A stretch of 8,049 nt of DNA from Bacillota bacterium (GCA_012842765.1 DUWJ01000426.1:1-8049), one strand, 5' to 3'. Positions 1-5,926 are shown, numbered from the stretch's first letter. Numbers and translations: made by a program. Notes: a model not told the origin generated them from the letters alone.

Positions 1-1260
1 AATACCATGCACAGCAGAGCCGGGGCCCAAGTCCCGTTCTCCACGGTCAATATCGGCTGCGACACGTCCGCCGGCGGACGTCGCGTCACAAGATTGTTGT
101 TGGAAGCTTACGAGCGTGGGCTTGGAAGGGGCGAAACGCCTGTTTTCCCCAACATTATCTTCAGAGTTAAATCGGGGGTCAACATGAACCCTAAGGACCC
201 CAACTACGACCTTTTCAAGCTGGCATGCCGAGTGTGCGCCAGGCGCATGAACCCGACGTTCAGCTTCATGGATTCCTCGTTCAATGCACCATACGGGGAC
301 GAAGTGGCCTATATGGGCTGCAGAACGCGGGTGATGGCCAATCGCAGAGGTCAGGAGACAAGTGATGGAAGGGGCAACCTCTCCTTCACAACCATCAACC
401 TTCCCCGATTGGCCCTAATGGCCGGCGGAAACGTCGACCGCTTTTTCAGGCTGCTCGATACCAAGCTCGAGCTCGTGTACAGACAATTGCTGCACAGATT
501 CGATATCCAATCGAGGCTCAAGGTTCGTGATATGCCATTTCTGATGGGGCAGAAGATATACATTGACTCATATGGACTTGGCGAGAATGACGTGATTGGC
601 CCCGCCATAGCCAATGGCACGCTTTCCGTAGGTTTCATCGGGCTTGCGGAGACACTGACAGTTCTCTGCGGTGCCCACCATGGTGAAAACGAGGAAGCAG
701 AGCAGCTTGGCCGGGAGATAGTCTCCTTCATGCGTCGGCAGATAGACGGATTTGCCGAGGAGAGCAACCTCAACTTTACCTTGCTGGCAACCCCCGCAGA
801 AGGGTTATCAGGCCGTTTCGTGGCCATTGACAGGGAACGGTTCGGGACTGTTAGGAACGTGACTGATAGGGAATATTACACCAACAGCTTCCACCTTCCG
901 GTGAGATATCCAACGACGATTTCACGAAAACTCGTTGTTGAGGGTGCGTTCCATGGATTGACCAACGCAGGGCACATATCATACGTAGAACTCTCGTCTC
1001 CGCCTATTGAAAACGGAGAAGCAGTGGAAAGCATCGTGAAGGCAATGGTCAGGGCGGACATGGGTTACGGGGGCATCAACTTTCCCATAGATGAATGCCG
1101 CAAGTGCGGACATGCCGGGGTGATCGAGAGCTCCTGCCCTTCTTGCGGTTCAGGAGACATCTCCCGCATAAGAAGGATCACAGGATACCTTGCTCCCTTA
1201 GACAGGTTCAACGACGCAAAAAAGAGGGAGCTTGAGGAGAGAGTTCCCCATGGAAACTAG
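1..1260 (+). CDS. nrdD: Anaerobic ribonucleoside-triphosphate reductase, C-terminal part (class III RNR, 5'-truncated by window)
   Basis: This is the large subunit of the class III ribonucleotide reductase, which reduces ribonucleoside triphosphates to deoxyribonucleotides in the cytoplasm under anaerobic conditions using a glycyl radical. The reading frame is open to the first base, so the start lies upstream; 419 residues are visible. Recognisable NrdD blocks include HSRAGAQVPFS near the left edge, GETPVFP, the segment NPKDPNYDLFKLACR, and RGNLSFTTINLPRL. Near the C-terminus four cysteines in two CxxC pairs (codons at 1096, 1105, 1135 and 1144) form the usual zinc site. They are followed by RRITGYLAPLDRFN, in which the Gly codon at 1183-1185 is the expected radical-bearing residue. 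The protein ends normally about 24 residues after that glycine. The stop overlaps the start of nrdG, so the two are translationally coupled. Family assignment is secure. Confidence 0.97.
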   Translation, partial: NTMHSRAGAQVPFSTVNIGCDTSAGGRRVTRLLLEAYERGLGRGETPVFPNIIFRVKSGVNMNPKDPNYDLFKLACRVCARRMNPTFSFMDSSFNAPYGDEVAYMGCRTRVMANRRGQETSDGRGNLSFTTINLPRLALMAGGNVDRFFRLLDTKLELVYRQLLHRFDIQSRLKVRDMPFLMGQKIYIDSYGLGENDVIGPAIANGTLSVGFIGLAETLTVLCGAHHGENEEAEQLGREIVSFMRRQIDGFAEESNLNFTLLATPAEGLSGRFVAIDRERFGTVRNVTDREYYTNSFHLPVRYPTTISRKLVVEGAFHGLTNAGHISYVELSSPPIENGEAVESIVKAMVRADMGYGGINFPIDECRKCGHAGVIESSCPSCGSGDISRIRRITGYLAPLDRFNDAKKRELEERVPHGN

Positions 1261-1789
1261 CGTTATTGACAAGCTTCGTTCGCACGCCAGCTTGGATTTC
1301 CACCTCAGGCTTGCCGGGATAGTGGACGAAAGTGTTGTGGACGGACCAGGAGTGAGGCTTGTGGTTTTTGCACAGGGATGCCCGCACCACTGCCCGGGCT
1401 GCCATAATCCTCATACATGGGCGACGGACGGGGGCGTATCGGTTGCGGCCGAGGAAATAATCGAGAGGCTGAGGGCCAACCTGGTACTGTCTGGAGTGAC
1501 CCTCAGCGGGGGAGAGCCATTTGCTCAGGCTTCCGAATTCGGCAGATTGGCGATGGCTGTCAAAAAGATGGGGTTTACCGTGACGACATATACCGGTTAC
1601 AAGTGGGAGCATCTTGTCCAGTCGAGCTACAGCGGAGTGCACCTGCTCTTGGATAATACGGATATACTGGTAGACGGGCCCTATGTCGACAACCTCAGAG
1701 AGCCGGGCCTCAAATGGCGCGGCTCCAGCAATCAGAGGATTATAGACGTGCATAGATCACTCGAGGCGGGGAGCGTTGTGTTGCTGTAG
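1250..1789 (+). CDS. nrdG: Anaerobic ribonucleoside-triphosphate reductase activating protein (radical SAM)
   Basis: This is the activase that uses a [4Fe-4S] cluster and S-adenosylmethionine to generate the glycyl radical on NrdD. The protein is 179 aa. It carries the radical SAM motif CxxxCxxC as C44, C48 and C51 (CPHHCPGC), then the GGEP motif at 87-90 that contacts SAM, a DGPY element at 142-145, and the family ending RGSSNQRIIDV. I chose ATG 1250 because a GAGGAGAG ribosome binding site lies 8 nt upstream (1234-1241). The in-frame TTG at 1232 would add six residues and sit directly in front of that site. The start lies inside the last codons of nrdD (11-nt overlap), as is common for this pair. 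Length and motifs are normal for the family. Confidence 0.96.
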   Translation: METSVIDKLRSHASLDFHLRLAGIVDESVVDGPGVRLVVFAQGCPHHCPGCHNPHTWATDGGVSVAAEEIIERLRANLVLSGVTLSGGEPFAQASEFGRLAMAVKKMGFTVTTYTGYKWEHLVQSSYSGVHLLLDNTDILVDGPYVDNLREPGLKWRGSSNQRIIDVHRSLEAGSVVLL

Positions 1790-1802
1790 GTGAGAGCCAT
1801 TT

Positions 1803-1822
1803 GGGCGTCAGGCGCCCGTTTT
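1803..1822 (+). terminator. Weak candidate terminator after nrdG
   Basis: A 5-bp GC-only stem, GGGCG (1803-1807) with CGCCC (1813-1817), has a 5-nt loop and is followed by GTTTT. It starts 13 nt after the nrdG stop codon. The stem is short and the T-run is only four bases, so it may be a weak or partial terminator. It could act together with the stronger hairpin at 1858-1887. Confidence 0.4.
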
Positions 1823-1857
1823 CCACCCGCCCCCGCATCCATCGCACATCCGAACCG

Positions 1858-1894
1858 GCTGTTTGGCGCTGCGGCCAGCCAAACAGCGTTGTCT
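1858..1894 (+). terminator. Perfect 10-bp hairpin, possible nrdDG terminator
   Basis: GCTGTTTGGC (1858-1867) is exactly complementary to GCCAAACAGC (1878-1887), with a 10-nt GC-rich loop. The following bases, GTTGTCT, form only a poor T-tract, so this is not a textbook intrinsic terminator. The place, between the nrd genes and the next operon's promoter region, suits transcript ending or 3'-end protection. A protein-binding site is the alternative. Confidence 0.45.
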
Positions 1895-1939
1895 CAATTC
1901 AGCTCCATATCATCATTCCTCTTCCCAAACCACAAAACT

Positions 1940-1949
1940 TTTGCGCAAA
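1940..1949. promoter_or_regulatory. Candidate operator, TTTGCGCAAA palindrome
   Basis: This perfect 10-bp palindrome contains the 8-mer TTGCGCAA (1941-1948), centred on a CpG step between 1944 and 1945. It is the first of a cluster of matching sites before the GH130 gene. A palindrome with a central CG fits the operators known for LacI-family proteins, and such a protein is encoded downstream. The site overlaps the -35 element of the candidate promoter. That the LacI-family protein binds it is inference. Confidence 0.65.
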
Positions 1950-1969
1950 GAAGGAAACTTGGATGTAAT
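1941..1969 (+). promoter_or_regulatory. Candidate sigma-A-type promoter for the sugar operon
   Basis: TTGCGC (1941-1946) can serve as a -35 box with 3 of 6 consensus bases. It is followed by a 17-bp spacer and TGTAAT (1964-1969), a -10 box with 5 of 6. Transcription would begin near 1976, giving a leader of roughly 80 nt before the GH130 start. The -35 box lies inside the first TTGCGCAA site and the other sites fall downstream of the start, a layout suited to repression. The -35 match is poor, so this is tentative. Confidence 0.4.
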
Positions 1970-1979
1970 GTCGAATACA

Positions 1980-1991
1980 TATTGCGCAATA
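1980..1991. promoter_or_regulatory. Candidate operator, TATTGCGCAATA palindrome
   Basis: This perfect 12-bp palindrome is centred between 1985 and 1986 and carries the same TTGCGCAA core as the site at 1940-1949. The two centres are 41 bp apart, close to four helical turns. It sits just downstream of the predicted transcription start, where a bound repressor could block initiation or elongation. Three GCAAT half-site-like repeats run on from it to 2001. Confidence 0.65.
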
Positions 1992-2013
1992 GCAATGCAA
2001 TATATATGTGCAA

Positions 2014-2034
2014 GTGCGCAAATCTTGCGCAAGA
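2014..2034. promoter_or_regulatory. Candidate double operator, GTGCGCAA plus TCTTGCGCAAGA
   Basis: A GTGCGCAA variant (2014-2021) is followed after 3 nt by a perfect TTGCGCAA core (2025-2032), itself within the 12-bp palindrome 2023-2034. The two centres are 11 bp apart, about one helical turn. The nearest upstream site is 32 bp away, about three turns. The doublet ends 13 nt before the ribosome binding site of the GH130 gene. A similar doublet recurs at 2964-2980. Confidence 0.65.
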
Positions 2035-2046
2035 CGTGCCAATTAC

Positions 2047-2053
2047 GGAGGTG
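2047..2053 (+). promoter_or_regulatory. Ribosome binding site deciding the GH130 start
   Basis: GGAGGTG ends 5 nt before ATG 2059. It selects this start over the in-frame GTG at 2008, which has no such site and lies among the operator repeats. The last bases run into GTGCGCCA (2051-2058), a one-mismatch relative of the GTGCGCAA motif. Confidence 0.85.
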
Positions 2054-2058
2054 CGCCA

Positions 2059-2952
2059 ATGGTCAAGCTTGAGCGACTCGCCAACAAGCCTATTCTTAGG
2101 CCTGTGCCTGAACACGGATGGGAGAGGGCGGCGGTATTCAACTGCGCAGCGGTCCACAAAGACGGCATCTTCCACCTTATCTACCGCGCCTGCAATCTGC
2201 CCAGCCACGACAGGTTCGGACCCTACATTTCCACCATGGGGCATGCTGTGAGCCTCAACGGAGTAGATTTCGCCAGGGACGACAAACCGGTGTTTTCCGG
2301 GGAGGGCCCTCAGGAGCAACGGGGGGTCGAGGATCCCAGAATCGTGGAACTAGACGGCAGGTTCTACATGATGTATACGGCCTTTGGCGCCAGATTCGAT
2401 GGAGATTACAGAATATCGATGGCAAGTTCGCCTGACCTCATCAATTGGTCGCGCCACGGAGTAGTCCTGGATGAGCCCAACAAAGATGCCTCGCTCTTTC
2501 CGGAGAAGGTACGTGGCAGGTACGCGATGTACCACAGACGCCACCCGAACATCTGGATGGCCTTTTCCGATGATTTGGTGAACTGGACCGATCACAAAGT
2601 GATCATGGAGATAATACCCGATTCGTGGGAATCGGAGCGCATAGGCATTGCAGGTCCGCCCTTCAGAGTGGCTGAGGGGTGGGCCTTGATCTATCATGGC
2701 GTAGATTCTGAAAACAGGTACCGCCTGGGCTGGGCGCTCTTTGACGGAGACGATCCCACAAAGCTGATTTATCGACAACGCGAGCCCATCCTCCAACCTG
2801 AACTGGAATGGGAGAGGGAAGGCTGGGTTCCCAACGTCGTCTTCAGCTGCGGACAGGCGGTAGTCGATGACACAGTCTACGTCTACTATGGCGGCGCAGA
2901 CGCCTGCATCGGCGTTGCTGCAGCAAAGATCGAAGACTTTACTGCAAAATAG
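2059..2952 (+). CDS. GH130-family glycoside phosphorylase or hydrolase (probable beta-mannoside-active enzyme)
   Basis: This 297-aa cytoplasmic protein has no signal peptide and is close to the usual size of the short GH130 enzymes. It resembles the family along its whole length: NKPILRP at 9-15, W21-E22 then VFN at 26-28, the VEDPR motif at 90-94 (D92 is in the position where I would expect the family's catalytic Asp), LFPEK at 146-150 with MYHRRHP after it, YHGV at 212-215, and VPNVVF followed by YYGGAD near the C-terminus. GH130 members are five-bladed beta-propellers that mostly phosphorolyse beta-1,4- or beta-1,2-mannosides to mannose 1-phosphate; some are hydrolases. Retained basic residues (R160, R161, H213) would suit phosphate binding, but I cannot decide phosphorylase against hydrolase. 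Departures from relatives I recall are VFNC (C29) and RIGIAGPP (194-201), where KIGAGP is commoner. It heads an operon with a LacI-type regulator and sugar ABC transporter. The family call is strong, the substrate is inferred. Confidence 0.88.
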   Translation: MVKLERLANKPILRPVPEHGWERAAVFNCAAVHKDGIFHLIYRACNLPSHDRFGPYISTMGHAVSLNGVDFARDDKPVFSGEGPQEQRGVEDPRIVELDGRFYMMYTAFGARFDGDYRISMASSPDLINWSRHGVVLDEPNKDASLFPEKVRGRYAMYHRRHPNIWMAFSDDLVNWTDHKVIMEIIPDSWESERIGIAGPPFRVAEGWALIYHGVDSENRYRLGWALFDGDDPTKLIYRQREPILQPELEWEREGWVPNVVFSCGQAVVDDTVYVYYGGADACIGVAAAKIEDFTAK

Positions 2953-2963
2953 GGGCAAAAAAC

Positions 2964-2980
2964 GTGCGCAAGTTGCGCAA
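2964..2980. promoter_or_regulatory. Candidate double operator before the LacI-family gene
   Basis: GTGCGCAA (2964-2971), one base, then TTGCGCAA (2973-2980) lie in the 49-nt gap between the GH130 gene and the regulator, 21 nt before the regulator start. The centres are 9 bp apart. The pair repeats the GTGCGCAA-TTGCGCAA arrangement at 2014-2034, about 940 bp upstream, with a 1-nt instead of a 3-nt spacer. It could give autoregulation by roadblock or a looping partner for the upstream cluster. No convincing promoter is visible beside it. Confidence 0.6.
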
Positions 2981-3001
2981 AACGGAACGGAGAGTGGCGC
3001 C

Positions 3002-4042
3002 ATGGGAGTTACGATAGAAGACGTCGCAAGGAGGGCTGGCGTTTCAGCGTCGACCGTGTCTCGGACCCTCAACAACAAGGGCAGGATAAGTGCTGAGACG
3101 AGGCGGAGAGTGATAGAAGCAGCCCGCGAACTGGAATACCCGGTGAGTGCGGATGCGGGCCTCTCCCGCCGACGGACCAATCGCATAGGAATACTCTTCG
3201 ACCGACGCCTTCATTCGCTCGTCGCAGACCCATTCTATGGCCTGGTAATGGTCGGGGTCGAGGAATGGCTGCGCGACGAGGGTTATCAGGTATTCTTTTC
3301 CACATTCTCAGATCGTGAGGCCGACATGGCCATGATCTCAGAGTTTGCCGCGGAGCGCCCTGTGGACGGGCTGATCATGGCAGGCTGCGACATTGACCTC
3401 GATTGCATCAGGAAAGCGGTATTCATGGGAATGCCTCTGGTGCTGGTTGACAACAACATAGTTGAGCCCAAGGTGCCCTGCGTGATGACTGACAATACAG
3501 CGGGGGCGCGGGAAGCTGTGGAACACCTGATCAGCCTGGGCCACGAAGAGATCGGATTCGTCTCAGGCCCCATGACCCATAGCTCCCTTTATGAACGTTA
3601 TCAGGGCTATAGGCAGGCCATGGAGGCAAATGGCCTTTTGGTCAGGTCTGATATGGTCATTGCGTATGAAGATGTGGCCGATTACGACGTCAATGGAGGT
3701 TACAAGGCCGCCGAGCGCCTTTTGAAGAGGTCGCCCAGGCCGACTGCGATATTCGCAGGCAATGATTCCATGGCGATCGGAGTCATGAAGGCCGCTCAGG
3801 AGTTGGGCCTCGTTGTTCCGGACGACTTGTCGGTGGTCGGATTCGATGACATCGAATTGGCGGCTCATACAACCCCCGCCCTCACAACCGTGCGAGTGCA
3901 CAAGAGGGAGCTTGGGTATCATGCAGCCCGCCTTCTCCTAGAGTCCATAGACGGGGATCCAGACCGCATCCCTTACAAGATCGCGGTCTGCACCGAATTG
4001 ATTGTCCGCGAATCAACATGCCCCAGACGTCTCGATGCATAG
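3002..4042 (+). CDS. LacI/GalR-family transcriptional regulator
   Basis: This 346-aa protein is a sugar-responsive DNA-binding regulator and probably the local repressor of the operon. The N-terminal helix-turn-helix is clear: TIEDVARRAGVSASTVSRTLN at about 4-24. A hinge follows at 46-60, then a periplasmic-binding-protein-like effector domain to the C-terminus, with GNDSMAIG (253-260), VVGFDD (278-283), TPALTTVR (291-298) and ELIVREST (332-339). I chose ATG 3002 because CGGAGAG (2988-2994) lies 7 nt before it and the HTH begins immediately, as is normal. Upstream in-frame starts fall inside the GH130 gene. The hinge (YPVSADAGLSRRR) lacks the usual YxPNxxAR pattern. The gene follows the GH130 gene by 49 nt and precedes the first permease by 21 nt, so it is likely co-transcribed. 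The effector is unknown, presumably a sugar or sugar phosphate from the pathway. Confidence 0.95.
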   Translation: MGVTIEDVARRAGVSASTVSRTLNNKGRISAETRRRVIEAARELEYPVSADAGLSRRRTNRIGILFDRRLHSLVADPFYGLVMVGVEEWLRDEGYQVFFSTFSDREADMAMISEFAAERPVDGLIMAGCDIDLDCIRKAVFMGMPLVLVDNNIVEPKVPCVMTDNTAGAREAVEHLISLGHEEIGFVSGPMTHSSLYERYQGYRQAMEANGLLVRSDMVIAYEDVADYDVNGGYKAAERLLKRSPRPTAIFAGNDSMAIGVMKAAQELGLVVPDDLSVVGFDDIELAAHTTPALTTVRVHKRELGYHAARLLLESIDGDPDRIPYKIAVCTELIVRESTCPRRLDA

Positions 4043-4063
4043 TTTTGTGTGGGGGTGACTTAA

Positions 4064-4987
4064 GTGAAGGAGGCTGCGGTCGAGGAGAGGCAGCCATCAT
4101 ACCTTGCGCGGCTGCGCATGGAGTACCGGTCGAGCGACAAAGCAGGATACATAATGGTGCTTCCTTATGTATTGCATTTTCTCGTCTTTGTTGCATATCC
4201 CCTCGTATTTGCGTTCATACTCGTGTTTTGCAAGTGGGACATCGTATCCCCAATGGAATTCGTCGGACTGCGTAACATTCAAAGACTGATGCGTGATACG
4301 ACGTTCTGGACTGCAGTCACGAACACCCTGAAGTTCTTGGCTTTACACATTCCGCTTCAGATAGTCTTTGCACTCTTGATCGCAGTGGTGCTCAACGGCC
4401 CGATAAAGCTGAGAGGTTTCTTTAGGGGCGCGTTCTTCCTGCCATTCGTTATCTCCGGCGCAGTTGTCACAATTCTTTGGCAGCAGCTTTACTCCACCGA
4501 TGCAGGAGTCTTCAACTTGATCCTGACCAAGCTAGGCGCATCTCCTGTGCCATGGCTCACTGACCCGTCTATCGCCATCTACTCTATTGCAGTCATGGCC
4601 ACGTGGAAAAACGTCGGATTCTACATAGTGCTGTTTCTGGCAGGGCTCCAGAATGTGCCGCGCGAGCTTTACGAGGCCGCGAGCATAGATGGGGCCAACC
4701 GGGGAGAACAGTTCTGGAAGATCACGATGCCGCTGCTCAGGCCGGTTACGCTGCTTGTGATCATGCTCTCTACGATAGGCGGGTTTGGTCTTTTCATCGA
4801 GCCATTCGTGATGACCGGCGGTGGGCCGGCAGAGAGCACTCTATCCGTGGTTCTGTATTTATACAAGAACGCGTTCCAGTTTCTAAAGATGGGTTATGCG
4901 GCTACCATAGGGTTTGCGTTGGCGCTTATGATCTTTTTGGTCACGTTAGTCCAGAGAAAGCTGCTCGATGTCGAGCAGCCATATTAG
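4064..4987 (+). CDS. Sugar ABC transporter permease, CUT1 family, MalF type
   Basis: This is one of two membrane subunits forming the translocation channel of a carbohydrate importer. The protein is 307 aa with about six hydrophobic segments, near 28-55, 88-111, 123-143, 170-195, 226-247 and 276-297. The EAA loop that docks the ATPase is present as ELYEAASIDGA (201-211), continuing FWKITMPLLRP. A short charged cytoplasmic N-tail precedes the first helix (YIMVLPYV). The start is the GTG at 4064, with GGGGGTGA (4051-4058) 5 nt upstream; an internal ATG at 4119 has no ribosome binding site and would remove most of the N-tail. The next permease begins 16 nt after its stop. Family and role are secure; substrate is unknown beyond the operon context. 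Confidence 0.94.
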   Translation: MKEAAVEERQPSYLARLRMEYRSSDKAGYIMVLPYVLHFLVFVAYPLVFAFILVFCKWDIVSPMEFVGLRNIQRLMRDTTFWTAVTNTLKFLALHIPLQIVFALLIAVVLNGPIKLRGFFRGAFFLPFVISGAVVTILWQQLYSTDAGVFNLILTKLGASPVPWLTDPSIAIYSIAVMATWKNVGFYIVLFLAGLQNVPRELYEAASIDGANRGEQFWKITMPLLRPVTLLVIMLSTIGGFGLFIEPFVMTGGGPAESTLSVVLYLYKNAFQFLKMGYAATIGFALALMIFLVTLVQRKLLDVEQPY

Positions 4988-5003
4988 AGCGGAGGCGGTA
5001 GCG

Positions 5004-5822
5004 ATGCGAACATTCAAGAAGATATTGGGCTATGTAATCCTGACCGCGGCCGCTCTCACATTCATATACCCATTCCTCTGGATGATCTCGGCATCGTTTA
5101 AACCCGAAAGCGAGATCGGCAGCTTGAGCTTGATTCCGAAGAACTTCACGCTCGCAGGCTATGGGGCGGTGTTTACCCAGATCCCAATCCTCAAGGCCTT
5201 GTTCAACTCGGTATTTGTCTCGGTTATATCGACCGCCTGCGTCCTCATATTCAGCTCCATGGTGGGCTACGCTCTGGCTCGGCTCAGGTTTATAGGACGT
5301 GACACCATCTTCAACCTCGTGCTTCTGACGATGATGATCCCGGGCCAGCTGACGCTAATACCCATGTACGTGCTGATTGTGAAATTAGGTTGGGCCGATA
5401 CCTACAAGGCATTGATAGTTCCGGCCATGATGAGCAATATGGGAATCATCATTTTCAGGCAGTTCTTCATGTCGCTTCCCCAGGAGCTGGTGGATGCGGC
5501 GAGGATCGACGGGTGTTCCGACTACGAGATACTTTTCAAGATCTTCTGGCCCCTTTCCAAGCCATCACTGGTTACGGTGGGCATAACCACCTTCATCGGC
5601 TCATGGAACGAAGTGCTATGGCCGCTCATTGTGATCAGGAAATGGGACATGATGACCATGCCGCAGATGGTGACTTTGTTCAGCGTCGGGGGACTGGCGG
5701 GAGCGCAGGTGGCTGCGGAGATGGCTGCTGCAACCATGTTGGCGTTGCCTGTTGTAATTGCTTACCTCTTCTTCCAGAACTACTTCATAGAGAGCCTGGC
5801 GCTATCGGGCATCAAGGGATAG
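5004..5822 (+). CDS. Sugar ABC transporter permease, CUT1 family, MalG type
   Basis: This is the second membrane subunit of the importer, 272 aa, the usual MalG-type length. Hydrophobic segments lie at about 8-30, 65-93, 102-125, 135-153, 187-210 and 241-262. The EAA loop reads ELVDAARIDGC (161-171) followed by FKIFWPLSKP, and the family block WNEVLWPL is at 201-208. I chose ATG 5004 because GGAGGCGG starts at 4991, placing the GGAGG core 8 nt upstream. The in-frame ATG at 4968 lies inside the previous gene and would add twelve residues with no better site. It pairs with the MalF-type subunit just upstream. No ATPase is encoded next to it in the window, so the importer must use one encoded beyond 8049 or elsewhere, as many CUT1 systems do with an MsmX-like ATPase. 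Confidence 0.94.
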   Translation: MRTFKKILGYVILTAAALTFIYPFLWMISASFKPESEIGSLSLIPKNFTLAGYGAVFTQIPILKALFNSVFVSVISTACVLIFSSMVGYALARLRFIGRDTIFNLVLLTMMIPGQLTLIPMYVLIVKLGWADTYKALIVPAMMSNMGIIIFRQFFMSLPQELVDAARIDGCSDYEILFKIFWPLSKPSLVTVGITTFIGSWNEVLWPLIVIRKWDMMTMPQMVTLFSVGGLAGAQVAAEMAAATMLALPVVIAYLFFQNYFIESLALSGIKG

Positions 5823-5826
5823 CAAC

Positions 5827-5842
5827 GAAGGCTAGAGCCTTC
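5827..5842 (+). other. Hairpin just after the MalG-type gene
   Basis: GAAGGCT (5827-5833) and AGCCTTC (5836-5842) are exact complements; in RNA the loop would be TAGA with a 6-bp stem. It starts 4 nt after the permease stop and no T-run follows, so it is more likely an mRNA stabiliser or processing point than a terminator. Such hairpins are often found between permease and binding-protein genes, which are made in different amounts. Confidence 0.45.
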
Positions 5843-5897
5843 TCAGAGCTGGTGGTTGGAACCCGAAACAAAACCCCTTGTGGTACGCACTTTACTC

Positions 5898-5926
5898 CTC
5901 GCGCAGGAGCGCGGGTTCATATGAAC
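5898..5926 (+). other. GC hairpin followed by a GTTCATATGAAC palindrome
   Basis: CGCGC (5900-5904) pairs with GCGCG (5909-5913), extendable by a U-G and a C-G pair, with an AGGA loop. It runs into the perfect 12-bp palindrome GTTCATATGAAC (5915-5926). Both lie in the 138-nt gap before the first binding-protein gene, 23 nt ahead of its ribosome binding site. There is no T-tract and no clear -35/-10 pair. A role in mRNA processing, or an operator for another regulator, is possible; neither is shown. Confidence 0.35.

Larger units (their letters stand above)
1790..2058. other. Intergenic region between nrdG and the sugar operon
   Basis: This 269-nt stretch is the longest without a gene. The left half (about 1790-1900) holds two inverted repeats that could end nrdDG transcription. 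The middle (about 1895-1935) is pyrimidine-rich and shows nothing I can identify. The right half (1935-2058) is AT-richer and carries a candidate promoter, three TTGCGCAA palindromes plus a GTGCGCAA variant, three GCAAT repeats at 1986-2001, and the ribosome binding site of the GH130 gene. Open frames here are short, lack convincing ribosome binding sites and overlap these regulatory elements, so I do not call a gene. Confidence 0.8.

Noticed and set aside
1208..1753. Long open frame on the minus strand opposite nrdG
   Set aside because: It is fully overlapped by a securely identified gene and its translation resembles no family I know; it is a shadow of GC-rich coding sequence. The same applies to the other minus-strand frames, such as 2350-3186.
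1940..2034. CRISPR-like or iteron-like array from the repeated TTGCGCAA
   Set aside because: The units are 8-12 bp, irregularly spaced and few, with a second cluster before the regulator gene; no cas or replication genes are present. Operators explain them better.
1790..2251. Open frames reading through the nrdG-GH130 gap
   Set aside because: They have no ribosome binding sites, low-complexity translations, and overlap the operator cluster or the GH130 gene in another frame.
2915..2926. 12-bp palindrome TTGCTGCAGCAA near the end of the GH130 gene, with the same TTGC/GCAA arms as the operators
   Set aside because: It lies in coding sequence for a conserved VAAAK region and has four extra central bases, so it does not match the operator form.
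2915..2943. Possible internal promoter for the regulator gene: TTGCTG, 17 bp, TTTACT
   Set aside because: Only 3 of 6 and 4 of 6 consensus bases, within the GH130 coding region; too weak to report as a feature.
4104..4118. TTGCGC and TGCGCA close together at the start of the MalF-type permease gene
   Set aside because: Neither is a full TTGCGCAA, both lie in a GC-rich coding stretch (ARLRM), and they are probably chance, although the spacing resembles the real doublets.
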